A stretch of 52,003 nucleotides of DNA, taken from contig CAJKCQ010000007.1 of NCBI GenBank assembly GCA_905198475.1, positions 1 to 52,003 on the forward strand, written 5' to 3'. The first letter of the stretch is position 1; each line of letters begins with the position of its first letter. Both the position numbers and the translations under genes were made by a program. Source of the stretch: an uncultured Sutterella sp. (lineage in GTDB: Bacteria > Pseudomonadota > Gammaproteobacteria > Burkholderiales > Burkholderiaceae_F). The notes beneath the pieces were generated by a model. It was not told the DNA's origin. It did no database searches and saw only the letters and a list, made by a program, of their open reading frames with translations. Positions 51,073 through 52,003 of the stretch are shown here, in pieces.

Positions 51073-51138
51073 CGCTCCTGAACCGGGAGGCGTCGTCAGC
51101 AGGCGCCTCCCGGCTGCGCATCTTCAGAGGTGGAGCTT

Positions 51139-51945
51139 CTACCAGCCGAAGAACGTGTGCACGACCTCCCAGGCGGTCTTCTGGAGCTTCGCCGCGGTCT
51201 CGGGCGAAAGCGGCTTCTCGCAGCCGCCCAGGAAGGTGTTGCCTTCGAGGGACTCGTGCTTGAGCGACGACCAGATCACGGCGGAGGCGAGGTAGGAGCC
51301 TGCTGCGGTCGGGTGGGAGTTGTCCGGCATGATGAGCTCGATCTCCGGGTGCAGGCGCTGCGACTCGGCGAAGGCGAGACCGACCGGCACGGCCATCACG
51401 TGGTTCTTGTTCGCCTCCGTGATCGTCGTGTCGGCGAGGGCGCGCGTCATCTCCGGGCGCCCCTTCCTCGCCCAGGTCACCATCAGGAGCGGCTCGGCGC
51501 CGAATCCGCGTATGGCGGCGATCTGCTTTTGGGCATGCTCGCGGAATCCGGCGCTCAGCTTCGGGTCGATCGGCTCGAGCGAGTTCGCCTGCAGGATCAC
51601 CGCATCGAAGACGCGGCCGTCCACGGGCTTGAAGAGGTGGTCGATGCTGCCGCCTGGCGCGGGCTTCAGGAACCGACCGACGCCGTGGACGTCAAGACCT
51701 GCACCCGCCGCCGTGGAGATTTCGGCGAGGAGCTTGGAGTCCTTCGACGCGCCCGAGAATCCCCAGATGTAGTCGAACAATCCGCAGTTGTAGTAGGTGT
51801 AGGAGTTCCCGAAGATCATCACGGTCTGCGGGATCAAAGAGAGCGAGCGCACTTCCGGCGCGACGGTGTTGTCGAGCGCGGCTGCGGCGCCGGAGGTCAA
51901 TGCTGCGGCGGCGCAGAGAGCGGCGGCGAGAATGGAGCGTTTCAT
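51139..51945 (-). CDS. Secreted SGNH/GDSL-type hydrolase
   Basis: The 268-residue protein has a signal peptide (MKRSILAAALCAAAALTSGA, cleavage near AAA before LDN), so it works in the periplasm or outside. It has the SGNH layout: the nucleophile block VMIFGNSYTYYNCG with Ser48, a conserved Asn block VFDAVILQANSLEPID near residue 115, and the Asp/His block MPDNSHPTAAGSYL near residue 210. These would form an esterase or lipase-like active site. The block-I Gly-Asp-Ser of classical GDSL enzymes is Gly-Asn-Ser here. It converges on the dcu gene and stands alone; only 58 nt of upstream DNA is visible. The substrate is unknown; acetyl or acyl ester hydrolysis is the family expectation. Confidence 0.85.
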   Translation of the reverse strand: MKRSILAAALCAAAALTSGAAAALDNTVAPEVRSLSLIPQTVMIFGNSYTYYNCGLFDYIWGFSGASKDSKLLAEISTAAGAGLDVHGVGRFLKPAPGGSIDHLFKPVDGRVFDAVILQANSLEPIDPKLSAGFREHAQKQIAAIRGFGAEPLLMVTWARKGRPEMTRALADTTITEANKNHVMAVPVGLAFAESQRLHPEIELIMPDNSHPTAAGSYLASAVIWSSLKHESLEGNTFLGGCEKPLSPETAAKLQKTAWEVVHTFFGW

Positions 51946-52003
51946 GAGGTCGCCTCGAAGGGGATGGTTGAGGGACGGGGTCGGCTGTGCAGCCCCTCGG
52001 GGG

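Noticed and set aside
1..52003. CRISPR arrays, prophage, integrases, tRNA or rRNA genes
   Set aside because: I saw no regularly spaced repeats, phage structural genes, attachment sites or RNA-gene signatures anywhere in the window.

Overview
The window is high-GC DNA from a Gram-negative bacterium. Gene content points to a betaproteobacterium of the Burkholderiales, most likely a Sutterellaceae-type gut anaerobe or microaerophile (Sutterella/Parasutterella relatives). The clues are a betaproteobacterial trimeric porin, an OxyR-RecG gene pair, an Orn/M48/RsgA neighbourhood, and a strong fumarate and aspartate respiration module. The genus is an inference; there is no rRNA or tRNA in the window.

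Layout. 1-2.0 kb: dnaB and a DUF456 membrane protein. 2.1-3.3 kb: a porin on the minus strand. 3.8-13.1 kb: a tightly coupled recC-recB-recD operon. 13.2-16.4 kb (minus): a periplasmic parvulin-type foldase and a PIN-PhoH ATPase with a very long Ala/Pro/Lys-rich N-terminus. 16.5-17.1 kb: an AraC-type pseudogene with an internal deletion. 17.4-21.4 kb: a threonine-synthase-like gene lacking the PLP lysine, then mobB-moeA-moaD-moaE (molybdenum cofactor). 21.6-24.2 kb: clpB behind a heat-shock promoter. 24.5-26.6 kb: two poorly characterised genes. 26.8-34.2 kb (minus): an orphan peptide-type binding protein, putP, moaA, rsgA and a degenerate M48 membrane peptidase homologue. 34.3-38.0 kb: orn, dcuC and sdaA. 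38.0-43.4 kb (minus): a ridA-recG-oxyR-AI2E-pRiA4b cluster. 43.4-51.0 kb: frdA-frdB, aspA and a dcuA/B-type transporter, each preceded by long structured non-coding DNA. 51.1-51.9 kb (minus): a secreted SGNH hydrolase.

How the genes fit together. AspA makes fumarate from aspartate, FrdAB reduces it to succinate, and DcuA/B- and DcuC-type carriers can exchange C4-dicarboxylates. Serine ammonia-lyase supplies pyruvate. MoaA, MoaD, MoaE, MoeA and MobB make molybdenum cofactor, presumably for other anaerobic oxidoreductases. The fumarate reductase subunits match the Wolinella (epsilonproteobacterial) type, but no cytochrome b anchor (frdC) is present beside them. The place where frdC would be expected is a roughly 0.7-kb block of hairpins.

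Most worth a second look: the structured leaders of frdA, aspA and the Dcu gene; a recurring palindrome (GCCTG[A/G]AGGC) at three start codons; the missing frdC; and two intact genes that have lost catalytic residues (the ThrC-like and M48-like proteins).
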